Origin: an uncultured Dokdonia sp.
Lineage (GTDB): Bacteria; Bacteroidota; Bacteroidia; Flavobacteriales; Flavobacteriaceae
Length of the DNA: 64,000 nucleotides
Direction of reading: 5' to 3'
Assembly (NCBI GenBank): GCA_947503305.1
Contig: CANNDF010000003.1
Coordinates: forward strand, 1-64,000
Numbering within the stretch: position 1 is the first letter of the stretch; every line of letters starts with the position of its first letter. The position numbers and the translations under genes were made by a program. The notes below the pieces were generated by a model. It worked only from the letters and a program-made list of their open reading frames with translations, was not told where the DNA came from and did not search any database. Shown in pieces: positions 9,167 through 17,867 of this stretch.

Positions 9167-10381
9167 CTATGAGGAAGCCTGATAATATTTGGTAGTTCTG
9201 GTAATTTTATGTATCCATAATAGAATCCCTACAGATAGTGCGCCACAGATCAAAAACCCTATAAACAGTGGGAGGGAAGAAGTCTTAATAAAACTCCCTA
9301 TAAAAATACTGATAGGAACTGCCATTAAGGTGGTAATAAATCCAATAATTGCCGCTGCCATACCAGCGATATGCCCTAAAGGTTCCATGGCTAGCGCTCT
9401 GAGATTTCCAAAAAGAAAACCTACAGCACCAAACTGTATACAGCAAAAACTTATAAATACACCAATACCTGGATTTACACCAGAAGAGAATAAAAGCACA
9501 TAGAGTAGGGGGATCCCAAAATATGCATACAGAGAGATTCTAACCAGCTGTTTCATTCCAAACCGTAATACCAAAGAACCATTGAGGTATATAGAAGCAC
9601 CTACCGAAGAAGCTGTGGCTGCAAAGAGGTACGGAAAAAGCTCTTTTAAGTTGTATTGGATTTCAAAAATTTGCTGAGAACTACTTAGATATACCAAAAA
9701 GGACCCTACGATAAACCCAGAGATAATCGTATATCCCATGGCAACCTTGTTTTTGATAACCTCTTTACAACCAGTAATATAGGAAGTGGGAGTAAAGGGG
9801 GTTTTATGATCTGGAGATAAGGTTTCTGGTTGTCTTCGCCAGAACCATAGCGATACCAGAATACTAAAAAGGATCTGCACATAAAAAATACTCTGCCAGT
9901 TGTAACTATCTAATAGAAGTTTTCCTAAGGTAGGCGCTATGACAGGAACGAGTATAAAAACTACGGTTACAAATGACATGATACGCGCCATATAATCGCC
10001 ATTATACATATCTCGTATAATCGCTATACAAATGGTACGTGGCGCCGATAAGCCGATCCCTTGCAGGATTCTACCGAGGATCATTACTTCCAGACTCTTT
10101 GCATATACACAGATAAAACTTGCAATAATAAAGACTGCAAATCCCATATAAACGATAGGCTTACGGCCTTTTGTATCGGATATAGGTCCAAAAAATAATG
10201 GCCCGATCCCTAAGCCTAGAAACAGCATCACCACCAACAACTGATTATCTACAGAATCTGTTATCCCAATAGCCATTCCGATAGTGTCTAAAGCAGGAAG
10301 AATGGCATCTAGTGCCAGTGCCGCAATAGACATGAGAGAAGCCATTAAAGCGACAAATTCTACTTGAGATCTTTTTTGCAT
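9167..10381 (-). CDS. Bcr/CflA-type MFS multidrug exporter
   Basis: This 404 aa protein has 12 predicted membrane helices. Motif A of the major facilitator superfamily is present after helix 2 as GPISDTKGRKP, and a helix 4-5 region of LGRILQGIGLSAPR type matches the drug:H+ antiporter-1 (Bcr/CflA) subfamily. These exporters expel drugs or metabolites using the proton gradient; the substrate here is unknown. It ends 5 bp from the convergent Dabb gene and is divergent from the S41 peptidase gene. Confidence 0.88.
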   Translation of the reverse strand: MQKRSQVEFVALMASLMSIAALALDAILPALDTIGMAIGITDSVDNQLLVVMLFLGLGIGPLFFGPISDTKGRKPIVYMGFAVFIIASFICVYAKSLEVMILGRILQGIGLSAPRTICIAIIRDMYNGDYMARIMSFVTVVFILVPVIAPTLGKLLLDSYNWQSIFYVQILFSILVSLWFWRRQPETLSPDHKTPFTPTSYITGCKEVIKNKVAMGYTIISGFIVGSFLVYLSSSQQIFEIQYNLKELFPYLFAATASSVGASIYLNGSLVLRFGMKQLVRISLYAYFGIPLLYVLLFSSGVNPGIGVFISFCCIQFGAVGFLFGNLRALAMEPLGHIAGMAAAIIGFITTLMAVPISIFIGSFIKTSSLPLFIGFLICGALSVGILLWIHKITRTTKYYQASS

Positions 10382-10480
10382 CCTGCAAAAATACGGCTAT
10401 AATATGAGGGCGCTCTATATTATAAAGAGATAAAATACGCAGAAAGATGTTAAAGATCGCCTAGGAATAGATAATGGAGG

Positions 10481-10504
10481 TATACGCTTTCGCGAAAGCG
10501 TATA
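10481..10504. repeat. Dispersed palindrome, perfect 24 bp copy
   Basis: A perfect palindrome with outer arms TATACGC around the common core. It lies about 100 bp upstream of the MFS gene and about 140 bp upstream of the S41 gene, between divergent promoters. Confidence 0.9.
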
Positions 10505-10642
10505 TAGCAACGCATACCATAGTTTACACCTTCAATAGATACATGATACAATTCAAGATAGAATTACTACAATTCAACAGAGAATGCTGGTAGATACTGC
10601 TATTTGAAGCCATCTTTGAGGTATCAATCAAAACCAATACAA

Positions 10643-12304
10643 ATGAAATCACATAGTATGCACACGACTCTCACAAGTATTTTTCTTTTTTTATCGGTCC
10701 TACTGATGCCACTAGTCGCGCAGGAATCGATAACAGCCAGTCAGTGGCAAGAAGATCTCCGTTATTTACAAGACAACGTACATAAGGAGTATTCGTTTTT
10801 ATTTAAAAAAGTAACCGCCGAGACTTTTGATACGGAGGTAGACAAATTATATGAAGCGATCCCAGATATGGAAGCGCATGAGATTCCGGTCGCAATCTCA
10901 CGTATCGTTTCTTTATTTGAATACGGGCATTCACAAGTACCTTTTGGTTCGATTACCAATGGGAAAGCATTACCTGTCAACCTCTATCATTTTTCGGATG
11001 GCGTCTTTATCGAAGGGACTCAAAAAGCCTATGCAAAGGCACTAGGGGCACGGGTAGTGGCCGTAGAAGGAATTCCTATAGACAAAGCCTTAGAAATGGT
11101 TCGCCCGGTCGTACCTGTAGAAAATGAGCAGTATTTCCGAGGCTATGGACTACGATTTTTAACTATTCCCGCTATTTTACACGCTCAGGGAGTGACTCCT
11201 TCCTTACAAACTGCCATTACCATGACCTTAGAAAACAACGGAGTCACCTATGAGCAGTCGTTTAACGAAATTCCACTGGATTCATTATCCCGAGATTATG
11301 GATGGACACTACCTAACGAAGCGTGGATCAGTATGCGGGATCAAAAGGAGACACCGCTCTATTTAAAGCACCTGAAAGACAAGTTCTACTTTTTTGAATA
11401 CTTAGCCGATACCAAAACCCTATACGTACGTCAAAGTTCTGTATTTAATGATCCTAATAACGAATCACTAAGTGATTTTTATACCCGTTTATTTGCGTTT
11501 GTCGATAGTCATGAGATCGATTCCTTTATCTATGACGTACGTTTGAACGGAGGCGGGAATAACTATAACAACAAGCCATTAATCAAAGGAATTATGGCGC
11601 GCCCAAAGATCAATACCAAAGGGAAATTCTTTTATATCATAGGACGTAATACCTTTTCTGCCTGTCAGAATCTTACCAACGAAATCGGAAACTATACCGA
11701 AGCCATACTGATAGGAGAGCCCACGTCTGAAAATGTAAATTTTTATGGAGATGCCCGAAAAGTGACATTACCTCATTCTCAACTAAATGCGTACTTGTCG
11801 TATGCCTGGTGGCAAGACTACCCACAATGGGAAAACAAAGATGCGACCATTCCAAACCTTGCGGTAAGCATGACATCCGAGGAATATCGTACCAACCAGG
11901 ATCCGGTGCTACAAGCAGCGCTGGGATATAAGGACGATGGGTTTATTTTGAATCCATTAGAATACCTAAGGCAATTATTTATAGAAGGAAAATACACCGA
12001 ATTGCGTACAGCCTCCAAAGAAATCGCTCAGAATCCAGCGTACAAATACTATGATTTTGAAAGTGAGTTTAGCGAAGCCGGTTATCGACTATACCAAATA
12101 GGTAATACAGAAGGCGGGTTGTATATCTTAGAACTGGTCGCAGACGTTTTTCCCACATCCACCACAGCATGGCATACCGTAGCGAGTGTCCAAGAACAAA
12201 TGAAACTGATAGAAAAAGCAAAAGCTTCATATCAAAAAGTAATTGATCTCGATCCTGATAGTGTCTTAGGCAAAACGGCCCAAAAGAAATTGTCCAAGCT
12301 GTAA
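10643..12304 (+). CDS. S41 family peptidase with C-terminal TPR
   Basis: The open frame begins at a TTG at 10604. The ATG at 10643 is preferred because it leads into the signal peptide ending LMPLVAQ, with 10658 as an alternative. The ~553 aa mature plan is an N-terminal helical domain, a PDZ-like segment (ARVVAVEGIPIDKALEMV), a crotonase-like S41 core with IYDVRLNGGGNN and GRNTFSACQN carrying the probable catalytic Ser, and a TPR-like C-terminus. S41 enzymes cleave C-terminal peptides; many flavobacterial members are exported and of unknown substrate. The terminator at 12346 closes the unit. It is the last core gene before the defence island. Confidence 0.85.
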   Translation: MKSHSMHTTLTSIFLFLSVLLMPLVAQESITASQWQEDLRYLQDNVHKEYSFLFKKVTAETFDTEVDKLYEAIPDMEAHEIPVAISRIVSLFEYGHSQVPFGSITNGKALPVNLYHFSDGVFIEGTQKAYAKALGARVVAVEGIPIDKALEMVRPVVPVENEQYFRGYGLRFLTIPAILHAQGVTPSLQTAITMTLENNGVTYEQSFNEIPLDSLSRDYGWTLPNEAWISMRDQKETPLYLKHLKDKFYFFEYLADTKTLYVRQSSVFNDPNNESLSDFYTRLFAFVDSHEIDSFIYDVRLNGGGNNYNNKPLIKGIMARPKINTKGKFFYIIGRNTFSACQNLTNEIGNYTEAILIGEPTSENVNFYGDARKVTLPHSQLNAYLSYAWWQDYPQWENKDATIPNLAVSMTSEEYRTNQDPVLQAALGYKDDGFILNPLEYLRQLFIEGKYTELRTASKEIAQNPAYKYYDFESEFSEAGYRLYQIGNTEGGLYILELVADVFPTSTTAWHTVASVQEQMKLIEKAKASYQKVIDLDPDSVLGKTAQKKLSKL

Positions 12305-12345
12305 ACTAGAAACAGTACATATACATAGATTCTTAGAATCGTTTT

Positions 12346-12382
12346 AAAACTTCCGTATAGCATTTCTATAGGGAAGTTTTTT
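12346..12382 (+). terminator. Rho-independent terminator after the S41 peptidase gene
   Basis: The stem pairs AAAACTTCC (12346-12354) plus TATAG with CTATA and GGAAGTTTT (72-80 of the block starting 12300), with one mismatch, followed by T's to 12382. Confidence 0.75.
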
Positions 12383-12420
12383 GTTAGATTAAATACGATA
12401 TAGGGCAGTATTGGAATTAT

Positions 12421-13190
12421 TCTATTTTACATAATATAAATTATAGTACAAATGTTCATGTGTAGCCATTTGCCCAATCGGGCCATTTGATAGCTATAAT
12501 TCCATATTATGTAAAATATCCCAGGAAGTCCCGTCTGTTCCATTTATACATCGTCTGGGGGTCATTTCACATTTTGCCTTTGGCTTTGGTTCAAGCCTTG
12601 GCTATTTGTAGCTATAATTAGACGCTATGTAAAATTGCCGCGCCCAACCGCTTTATTGTTTTTAAAAAATTAAATGCTTTATGGCATTTATTTTTAAACT
12701 CAATTTGCCACCGCTTGGCCACACCAAAAAAAGCTAAACCTTTTGCTCTTAATTATAATTCTCGTATTCGAGGAAAATCCTGCAAGATTTTTTTCTACGA
12801 CATTCTCGTAAGCTTGCCACAAGAGTATAAAATTTTCCCTAGCTCAAATCCACGCTCTAAAATTTCTATACACTTGTTTACTATAGAATTATAATTAAAC
12901 ATTTTTAGAGTTTGCATATCTTTTTGTCTTGATACAAAAAGAAACAAAAAAATCAAGGCTGCACAAACCTTTGGAAACAATGTACGGCTCAATCTCTATA
13001 TTTTAGAAAACATTGGAACGTTTCAAGATTGCTTAGAACTTGCTTTAAAATTCTGAGATTATTAAGAGTATCTATTGCTAGCCCTCTAAAATATGTACGC
13101 TCATTCACCTATTGTTTTAGCCAAAGTTTTCTGAGGCCGTTTTGCCATCGCTTCATCTGGGTAAAAACATAAGCTCTATTTTACATAATG
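12421..13190. repeat. R1 repeat, copy A (~0.75 kb, non-coding)
   Basis: This block is closely similar to 17104-17858 along almost its whole length. It begins and ends with the same 15 bp word TCTATTTTACATAAT (12421-12435 and 13175-13189). An inverted ATTATGTAAAATA lies inside at 12506-12518 and pairs with the left end to form an imperfect palindrome of about 95 bp. A second TAGCTATAATT...TATGTAAAAT unit follows near 12608-12635. Further structure includes a hairpin around GGCTTTGGTTCAAGCC and a CTTTTTG/CAAAAAG stem near 12920-12945. The only sizeable frame (12795-12992, minus) has no supporting features and is judged spurious. Confidence 0.88.
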
Positions 13191-13198
13191 TTATAAAA

Positions 13199-13609
13199 CT
13201 AAACTTTTAGTTTGCTAACCATATTGTTTAAAGCATATTTTTCAAGCTCTTCAATGGACTTGCTTGATATTTTGATTTCCCAATTAGATAAACTGGGCAT
13301 TAAACTTACCTCGTTATTTACAAAGAAATTGTTGCTAGAATCTTGTAATTCTTTGGAAGAAATTAAATACACAACTCTTGGTTGTTTTTCCAGAATTAAT
13401 ACTAAGGCAATAAACAAGTTATCGTTGAGTTTTCCTAAATCTTGTTTTGAGATTTTGATACTTTGTTTTATAATGTCTAAATCTAATGGTTGTAGGTATA
13501 TTTGGTTGTCTCCTATTAAAAAGTCAACCCCTTCCCTCCCATCGGTTTTAGGAGTTAATTCAAGATTATGACTTTTTAATTCTGATTTTAGGAACTCTAA
13601 GGCAATCAT
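13199..13609 (-). CDS. 136 aa protein of unknown function, paired with an XRE regulator
   Basis: The start ATG overlaps the stop of the XRE gene (ATGA overlap at 13606-13609), so the two form a coupled operon of the kind seen in toxin-antitoxin and restriction-controller pairs. No family is firmly recognised. The middle, GREGVDFLIGDNQIYLQPLDLD (split here as GREGVDFLIG and DNQIYLQPLDLD), followed by a strand-rich LFIALVLIL and PRVVYLIS, resembles a PDDEXK-like nuclease fold in which the usual QxK motif lacks its lysine. That comparison is a guess. A truncated relative survives in the second cassette at 18677-18778, showing that the XRE-136 aa pair is the ancestral arrangement. Confidence 0.65.
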   Translation of the reverse strand: MIALEFLKSELKSHNLELTPKTDGREGVDFLIGDNQIYLQPLDLDIIKQSIKISKQDLGKLNDNLFIALVLILEKQPRVVYLISSKELQDSSNNFFVNNEVSLMPSLSNWEIKISSKSIEELEKYALNNMVSKLKV

Positions 13610-13812
13610 TTTGTAGAAACTAATAACTCTCTAATATCTACATCAAGTATTTCTGCAATCCTTTTTAAGTCCTTTAAATGTGGCTGTGATTTATTATTGC
13701 AAAAAGCTGTTACAGAAGTCGTGCTTTTCCCCAATTCTTCCGCAAGCCACACTTGCGATTTTCCTTGAATTACTAATACTTCTTTTATTCTATTTATCCT
13801 TTCTATTGCCAT
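13606..13812 (-). CDS. XRE family (Cro/C1-type HTH) regulator, cassette 1
   Basis: The 68 aa protein is a single helix-turn-helix domain; SQVWLAEELGKSTTSVTAFCN marks helices 2 and 3 (split: SQVWLAEELGK, STTSVTAFCN). Its amino-acid sequence is identical to the XRE protein encoded at 18775-18981, although the genes differ at about 17 bases, all silent. It is divergent from the 61 aa gene at 14007, and the intergenic region contains matching inverted repeats that are likely its operators. It probably represses its own operon and perhaps the divergent gene. Confidence 0.88.
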   Translation of the reverse strand: MAIERINRIKEVLVIQGKSQVWLAEELGKSTTSVTAFCNNKSQPHLKDLKRIAEILDVDIRELLVSTK

Positions 13813-13864
13813 AATTATTTGATGTATTCTACTTTAAATATATAATACATACTTAATAAAACAT

Positions 13865-13946
13865 AAGTTTAAGTTAATTTTTAGTAATCTAAACTTGCAT
13901 TTTTAAAATATAATTTATAAGTTTGAATTAACTTTGTATAAGTTAA
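13865..13946. promoter_or_regulatory. Probable XRE operator region, cassette 1
   Basis: Between the divergent XRE and small-protein genes there are inverted repeats of an AAGTT word. AAGTTTA (13865-13871) is mirrored by TAAACTT (13890-13896). AAGTT (13919-13923) is mirrored by AACTT (13930-13934). TAAGTTAA occurs at 13939. The same words recur at the same spacing in cassette 2 (19034-19103), so they have been conserved while other bases drifted. Binding by the XRE protein is inferred. Confidence 0.55.
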
Positions 13947-14006
13947 AATTATATAAATGTAATTTTTAATTGAATTTTTATTGTTAATAACTTTATTTCA
14001 AATTTT

Positions 14007-14192
14007 ATGCCATATCCTAAATACACTAAAGCCGACCTTGAGAAAATTGTGTATACACAACTAGATAATTTAAATGCCATTCACGATTTGTTACGTATTA
14101 TGAAAATGCAAAACGAGCTTATTGAAAATGCAAATAAAAAACTAAAGGACGAAGTAATTGATTTTAAGAAACGGGTTAATTATGGTAAATGA
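14007..14192 (+). CDS. 61 aa conserved small protein (PYPKYTK family), cassette 1
   Basis: The small protein begins MPYPKYTKADLEKIVYTQLD and is mostly helical, with a likely amphipathic or coiled-coil middle and a basic end (KKRVNYGK). A near-identical copy lies at 19177-19374 in the same position relative to an XRE gene. The two differ mainly by conservative changes (A/T, K/R, M/L), so the protein is under selection. It is divergent from XRE and convergent with the defence operon that follows. No known family is recognised; it could be an antitoxin, an adaptor or a regulator of the neighbouring operon. Confidence 0.7.
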   Translation: MPYPKYTKADLEKIVYTQLDNLNAIHDLLRIMKMQNELIENANKKLKDEVIDFKKRVNYGK

Positions 14193-14247
14193 AAAGAGCA
14201 AACTTAATAGTAATTAAGTCTGCTCTTTTCTGAATAAATTGATACTT

Positions 14248-15168
14248 CTAACTTGCCTTTGACAACCCTTTACCGTATACAATATCCATAATATCACCAT
14301 CAGTTAGAGGTTTTAACCTCCCGTTTAAATGGTCAGTCTTATAATCCACTAATAGCTTTCCATATTTAATTCCCCAATTTGTTAAAGAATCTTTAGAAAT
14401 AGGATGCAGTTGTTTAACATCTCTTAGTAAAATTTTACCATCATTTCCGGAAGCACTAACATCTTCTAACATATCCTTATCGTGAACGATAAAATTTCTA
14501 ATTGCATATCTATAAAAGCAAGCTAAATTCTGTCCCGCAACTCCTTCTAATCTTACTAAATTTTTAGGAACAAAAATTATCGACTTATTATGATACACGG
14601 GCAATTCAACTTTTTGTTTTTTCCATTTAAGAGTTTTATAATCAAAAATATCATCTTGATTTACAACTTTCATAGGAATCTTATGTAGCCTACATTGCTC
14701 TTGAGTATATTCAATTAAAACTTCCTTTATTATTTTGGTTGTAATATCTGATATTCTATCAGAACCAACATCCTCTATAAAAAGTTCTACATCTGAAAAA
14801 TGACTTAAAACGCCACTTCTAACAGCTTTATTTCTTTGAATAGCATCTACTATTTTGGGTTTAAGCTTATCCGCTACAGAGTTACCTTGTGGTTTACTAA
14901 AAGCATAACCTAACCTAGTTTCATTTGGTTCTTTCAAACCAGATAGTAAATAATAAATCTTTTTTACATCTTTAGATTTAACATTCTTTATGAGTTCTCC
15001 CCAAAAAGCTTCTATTCTTAATTGCATTTTTTTCGCAATCAAACCATTAGAACTTTCAATCAATCTAGGGTCAATAAATAAAAGGTTATCTGTATTAAGT
15101 TTAATGTCAACAAAATCAAGTTTTGGCTGTTGACTGCCAAGTTTAAAAAATGTACTAATATTTGTCAT
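14248..15168 (-). CDS. 306 aa protein of unknown function in the defence cassette
   Basis: I do not recognise this protein. It has no signal peptide or membrane segment and looks like a soluble, basic cytoplasmic protein. Distinctive stretches are NLLFIDPRLIE (28-38), LSGLKEPNETRLGYAF and SDVELFIEDVGSDRISD, the last two rich in acidic residues that could be catalytic. It is on the same strand as the RloA-like ATPase gene, 320 bp downstream of it, with a hairpin at 15201-15220 in the gap. It may therefore be a second component or a separate unit. Its location, between an RloA-like ATPase and the XRE/small-protein block, makes an antiviral role plausible. It does not look like RloB, the usual partner of RloA, which is shorter with different motifs. 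Confidence 0.75.
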   Translation of the reverse strand: MTNISTFFKLGSQQPKLDFVDIKLNTDNLLFIDPRLIESSNGLIAKKMQLRIEAFWGELIKNVKSKDVKKIYYLLSGLKEPNETRLGYAFSKPQGNSVADKLKPKIVDAIQRNKAVRSGVLSHFSDVELFIEDVGSDRISDITTKIIKEVLIEYTQEQCRLHKIPMKVVNQDDIFDYKTLKWKKQKVELPVYHNKSIIFVPKNLVRLEGVAGQNLACFYRYAIRNFIVHDKDMLEDVSASGNDGKILLRDVKQLHPISKDSLTNWGIKYGKLLVDYKTDHLNGRLKPLTDGDIMDIVYGKGLSKAS

Positions 15169-15488
15169 TTTATTTTTTTTTAATTTATAATATCATATGA
15201 AGCTCCCTTGTTGGGGAGCTCTATTATAGAATAGTTATTATTCTATGTATAATCCGAATTGTAATTACCTGTTTTCTACGATATCAAAATTTAAAATTCA
15301 ACTATATAAAATGATTGTTTACATTTTTACTATATTTGTTTTAGATACCGACAAATATCTAAACAAAAAGTCTTAATAATTTAGATGTCATTTTTTTAAT
15401 TTAAAGAACGTAAACCTCTAATTAAAAACTGATAAACATCATTATTTAAGCAACAACTATTTAAAATTATAAACCAAAATGCCTGAAA
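15169..15488. other. 320 bp gap between the RloA-like and 306 aa genes
   Basis: No gene was found here. The gap holds a 7 bp GC-rich hairpin (AGCTCCC 15201-15207 / GGGAGCT 15214-15220), a small AGAATA/TATTCT stem next to it, and the hairpin at 15472-15499. It is otherwise very AT-rich and probably contains the promoter of the 306 aa gene. Confidence 0.6.
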
Positions 15489-15499
15489 TCATTTTGGTT
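15472..15499 (-). terminator. Terminator-like hairpin at the end of the RloA-like gene
   Basis: A 10 bp stem AACCAAAATG (15472-15481) pairs with CATTTTGGTT (15490-15499) and overlaps the gene's TGA stop. It reads into a moderately T-rich stretch on the minus strand and has a strong T-run on the plus side. Confidence 0.6.
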
Positions 15500-16841
15500 T
15501 TTTTTTATTTTCTATTTTTTTAAAATCTTTAAAATTCCCTAAAAAAGGTATTGCCCCAAACTTACCAGACAAATACCCTTTTGTAACATCCATTTCTGTT
15601 CTTATATCAAAATCACTTAATTGACATAAATGTGTGGCTCCTTTTATATCTTTTTCTGTAAACCATATTTCGTCCTGTCTAAAAATATCAAGGTCTAAAA
15701 GGTTTGATTCGTGAGTTGTAAATATTATTTGACCTTTCAAATCTCCTTTTTCTTGTAATTTAGAAACTAATTCTTTTAATAAATTGACATGAATACTCTG
15801 GTCAATTTCATCAATAATAATAGTATACTCATAATTCAAAGCCATATGAAAAGCAGGAAGAAAATCTAATAACCGTAAAGACCCTTCGGATTCTTCATAA
15901 AGTTCAAATTCTATTTCTCCATAATCTGGACTTTCGTGTATACTATATAATTTTTTAACAATTGGTTTGCCATTATCATCTAAATATGCTATCGCATTTG
16001 AATAATAATCTCCTATCATTTCTTCTTCTCCATCCATTACAGATTTAAGAACACGTTCTTTTTCTGCTAAATTATCTTCACCAAAATAGCTGTCAAAATC
16101 AATAGTTTTTATTCTAAGCTCTTTTATTCCTGTACCTAAATCTCCTATTAATTTATTAGTGAAATCCCTAAATTCAATATCTCGATTCATTATACCTGCT
16201 AAACCCCTAAACTTGACTCCAGTAAAAATGAAAACCATTTTATTGGTAATCCATTCATAAGCTTCTGATATCTCCTTGAATTTTTGTGTTTTTGCCAAGA
16301 ATATAAAAGGCAAATCTTTAGTTAATAAATCATCTTGATAAACCTCTCTTAAAACCTTGTTTTTTTCAGATTTCAAATACTTATCTGCAAAAGTTAACTT
16401 GATTTTGTCATTCGATTTACTTTCACGTCTAAATAATATCAAATCATCTTTTTTTCCAAATTCTAATTTTTTTAACCATTCCTTTTTAATTAAATTTTCG
16501 TGAAACTCAATTCCATAAGAATACCCTCTATTATTTGTGATAAATTCTATTTCTAATTTTATTGGTAAGTCTAGATTACTTGGATTTAATTTAAACTTAT
16601 TATTATCTGTAAAACTATTAAGTTCTCCGTGGGCAACTATTTCTTCTAGCAACCCCATAGCGTGAATTAAATTAGACTTTCCTGAGCCATTTGACCCATA
16701 AACAACAGATGATTTAAGCAATCTATGTCCCTTAAAATTATGAATATGTTGAGAATGCCTACGGACATTTCCCGCTAGCATATTAAATTCAACAGTCTCA
16801 TTAAAAGAGAGATAATTAGATACTTTAAACTTTATTAGCAT
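15489..16841 (-). CDS. RloA/AbiLi-type AAA15 family ATPase
   Basis: This 450 aa ABC-type ATPase starts LIKFKVSNYLSFNE as RloA/AbiLi proteins do. It has Walker A GSNGSGKS at 49-56, Walker B TIIIDEIDQSIH near 340, and the switch His in IIFTTHESNLLDLD near 375. The end includes KGYLSGKFGAIPFLG, also typical. In known AbiL systems this ATPase works with RloB/AbiLii, a small TOPRIM-like protein, to abort phage infection. No RloB is present next to it here; the downstream gene encodes an unrelated 306 aa protein. Either this is a stand-alone or remodelled system, or the partner has been replaced. The upstream region is very AT-rich and leads straight into R2 copy 1. Confidence 0.82.
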   Translation of the reverse strand: MLIKFKVSNYLSFNETVEFNMLAGNVRRHSQHIHNFKGHRLLKSSVVYGSNGSGKSNLIHAMGLLEEIVAHGELNSFTDNNKFKLNPSNLDLPIKLEIEFITNNRGYSYGIEFHENLIKKEWLKKLEFGKKDDLILFRRESKSNDKIKLTFADKYLKSEKNKVLREVYQDDLLTKDLPFIFLAKTQKFKEISEAYEWITNKMVFIFTGVKFRGLAGIMNRDIEFRDFTNKLIGDLGTGIKELRIKTIDFDSYFGEDNLAEKERVLKSVMDGEEEMIGDYYSNAIAYLDDNGKPIVKKLYSIHESPDYGEIEFELYEESEGSLRLLDFLPAFHMALNYEYTIIIDEIDQSIHVNLLKELVSKLQEKGDLKGQIIFTTHESNLLDLDIFRQDEIWFTEKDIKGATHLCQLSDFDIRTEMDVTKGYLSGKFGAIPFLGNFKDFKKIENKKKPK

Positions 16842-16962
16842 ATTTACAACAATAAAATTGTTTTAATTATTAATTATTTATGCAAATATAGTAAAAAAAT
16901 ATTAAAAATACAATATTAAAACAATAATAATGTTTTAAAATGATGTTTTTGAATATGTAACG

Positions 16963-17096
16963 CCATTCCATACACATTTTGCTTCCACTTCTCTGCCCTT
17001 TCTGCAAAAAAAGTATTCCATTACATTTTTAAACAAACTTTTAGAAAGAAAAAAATTAAAGAAAATTTGAGAAAGGAACTTCGCTTTTCACCAAAG
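16963..17096. repeat. R2 repeat, copy 1
   Basis: The block beginning CCATTCCATACACATTTTGC is shared with 23580-23750 and 30975-31140, including the later words GTATTCCATTACATTTTTAAA and TTTTAGAAAGAAAAA (differences are scattered). This copy is shorter and runs directly into R1 copy B. It marks the end of defence cassette 1. Confidence 0.75.
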
Positions 17097-17103
17097 CAAA
17101 GTT

Positions 17104-17858
17104 ACATAACGCAGAACATTATAGTACAAATGTTCTTGTGTAGCCATTTGCCCAATCGTGCCATTTGATAGCTATAATTCCATATTATGTAAAATATCCC
17201 AGGAAATCCAGTCTGTTCCATTTATACATTATCTGGGGGTCATTACACATTGGGCTCTTGGCTTTGGTTCAAGCCTTGGCTATTTGTAGCTATAATTAGA
17301 CGCTATGTAAAATTGCCGCGCCCAACCGCCAGATTGCTAAATAAAATCAAATTGCTTTATGGCAATTTATTTTAACCACAATTCGCCACCGCTTGGCCAC
17401 ACCAAAAAAAGCTAAGCTTTTGCCTTTTGTTTGAAATTCGCGTATTCGGGGAAAATCCTTCAAGATTTTTTTCTGAGCGATTCTCGTCAAGCGTTACGCA
17501 AGAGTACAAATTATTTTTAAAGGAAGGTATTTAAAATCAATCATCTTTAAATAATCTGTATACTTGCTCTAATCCGTCTTTTGTTTAAAGCTTTTAAGTG
17601 TTTGCATATCTTTTTTCCTTGATGAAAAAAGAAACAAAAAAATCAAGGCTGCACAAAACTTTGGAAACAATGTACGGCTCAATCGCTATATTTTAGAAAA
17701 CATTGGAACTGGTTAAGATTGCTTGGAACTTGCTTTAAAGCTTTGAAACATATAGACTATGTATTGCCAGCTCTCTAAAATATGCACGCTCATTCGCCTA
17801 TTGTTTTACCAAAGTTTTATGAGGCCGTTTTAGATCCGTCGTTCTATTTTACATAATG
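17104..17858. repeat. R1 repeat, copy B (~0.75 kb, non-coding)
   Basis: This is the second copy of the block at 12421-13190. The first ~230 bases and the last ~280 bases are nearly the same; the middle has drifted more. The right end carries the word TCTATTTTACATAAT at 17843-17857; the left end is a decayed form (GTTACATAACG). The inverted ATTATGTAAAATA is at 17184-17196. The conserved CTTGAT...ATCAAGG hairpin near 17617-17650 matches copy A. No convincing coding frame was found. Confidence 0.88.
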
Positions 17859-17867
17859 TTAATAAGT

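Noticed and set aside
12795-12992. 65 aa minus-strand frame inside R1 copy A
   Set aside because: It lies in a non-coding repeat, has no equivalent in copy B, and the composition is that of repeat DNA.
13212-13571. 119 aa plus-strand frame over the 136 aa gene
   Set aside because: It is antisense to a gene with an operon overlap and a homologous remnant in cassette 2, so it is a shadow.
14248-15168. 306 aa protein as RloB/AbiLii
   Set aside because: It is longer and its motifs do not match the RloB pattern I know; it is left as unknown.
15169-15488. Retron-like non-coding RNA in the gap
   Set aside because: No reverse transcriptase gene is nearby, and the hairpins are explained as terminator and promoter structure.
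12421-17858. R1 as an integron attC array
   Set aside because: GCCCAAC words and palindromes are suggestive, but the units are ~0.75 kb, much longer than attC sites, and no integron integrase is in the window.
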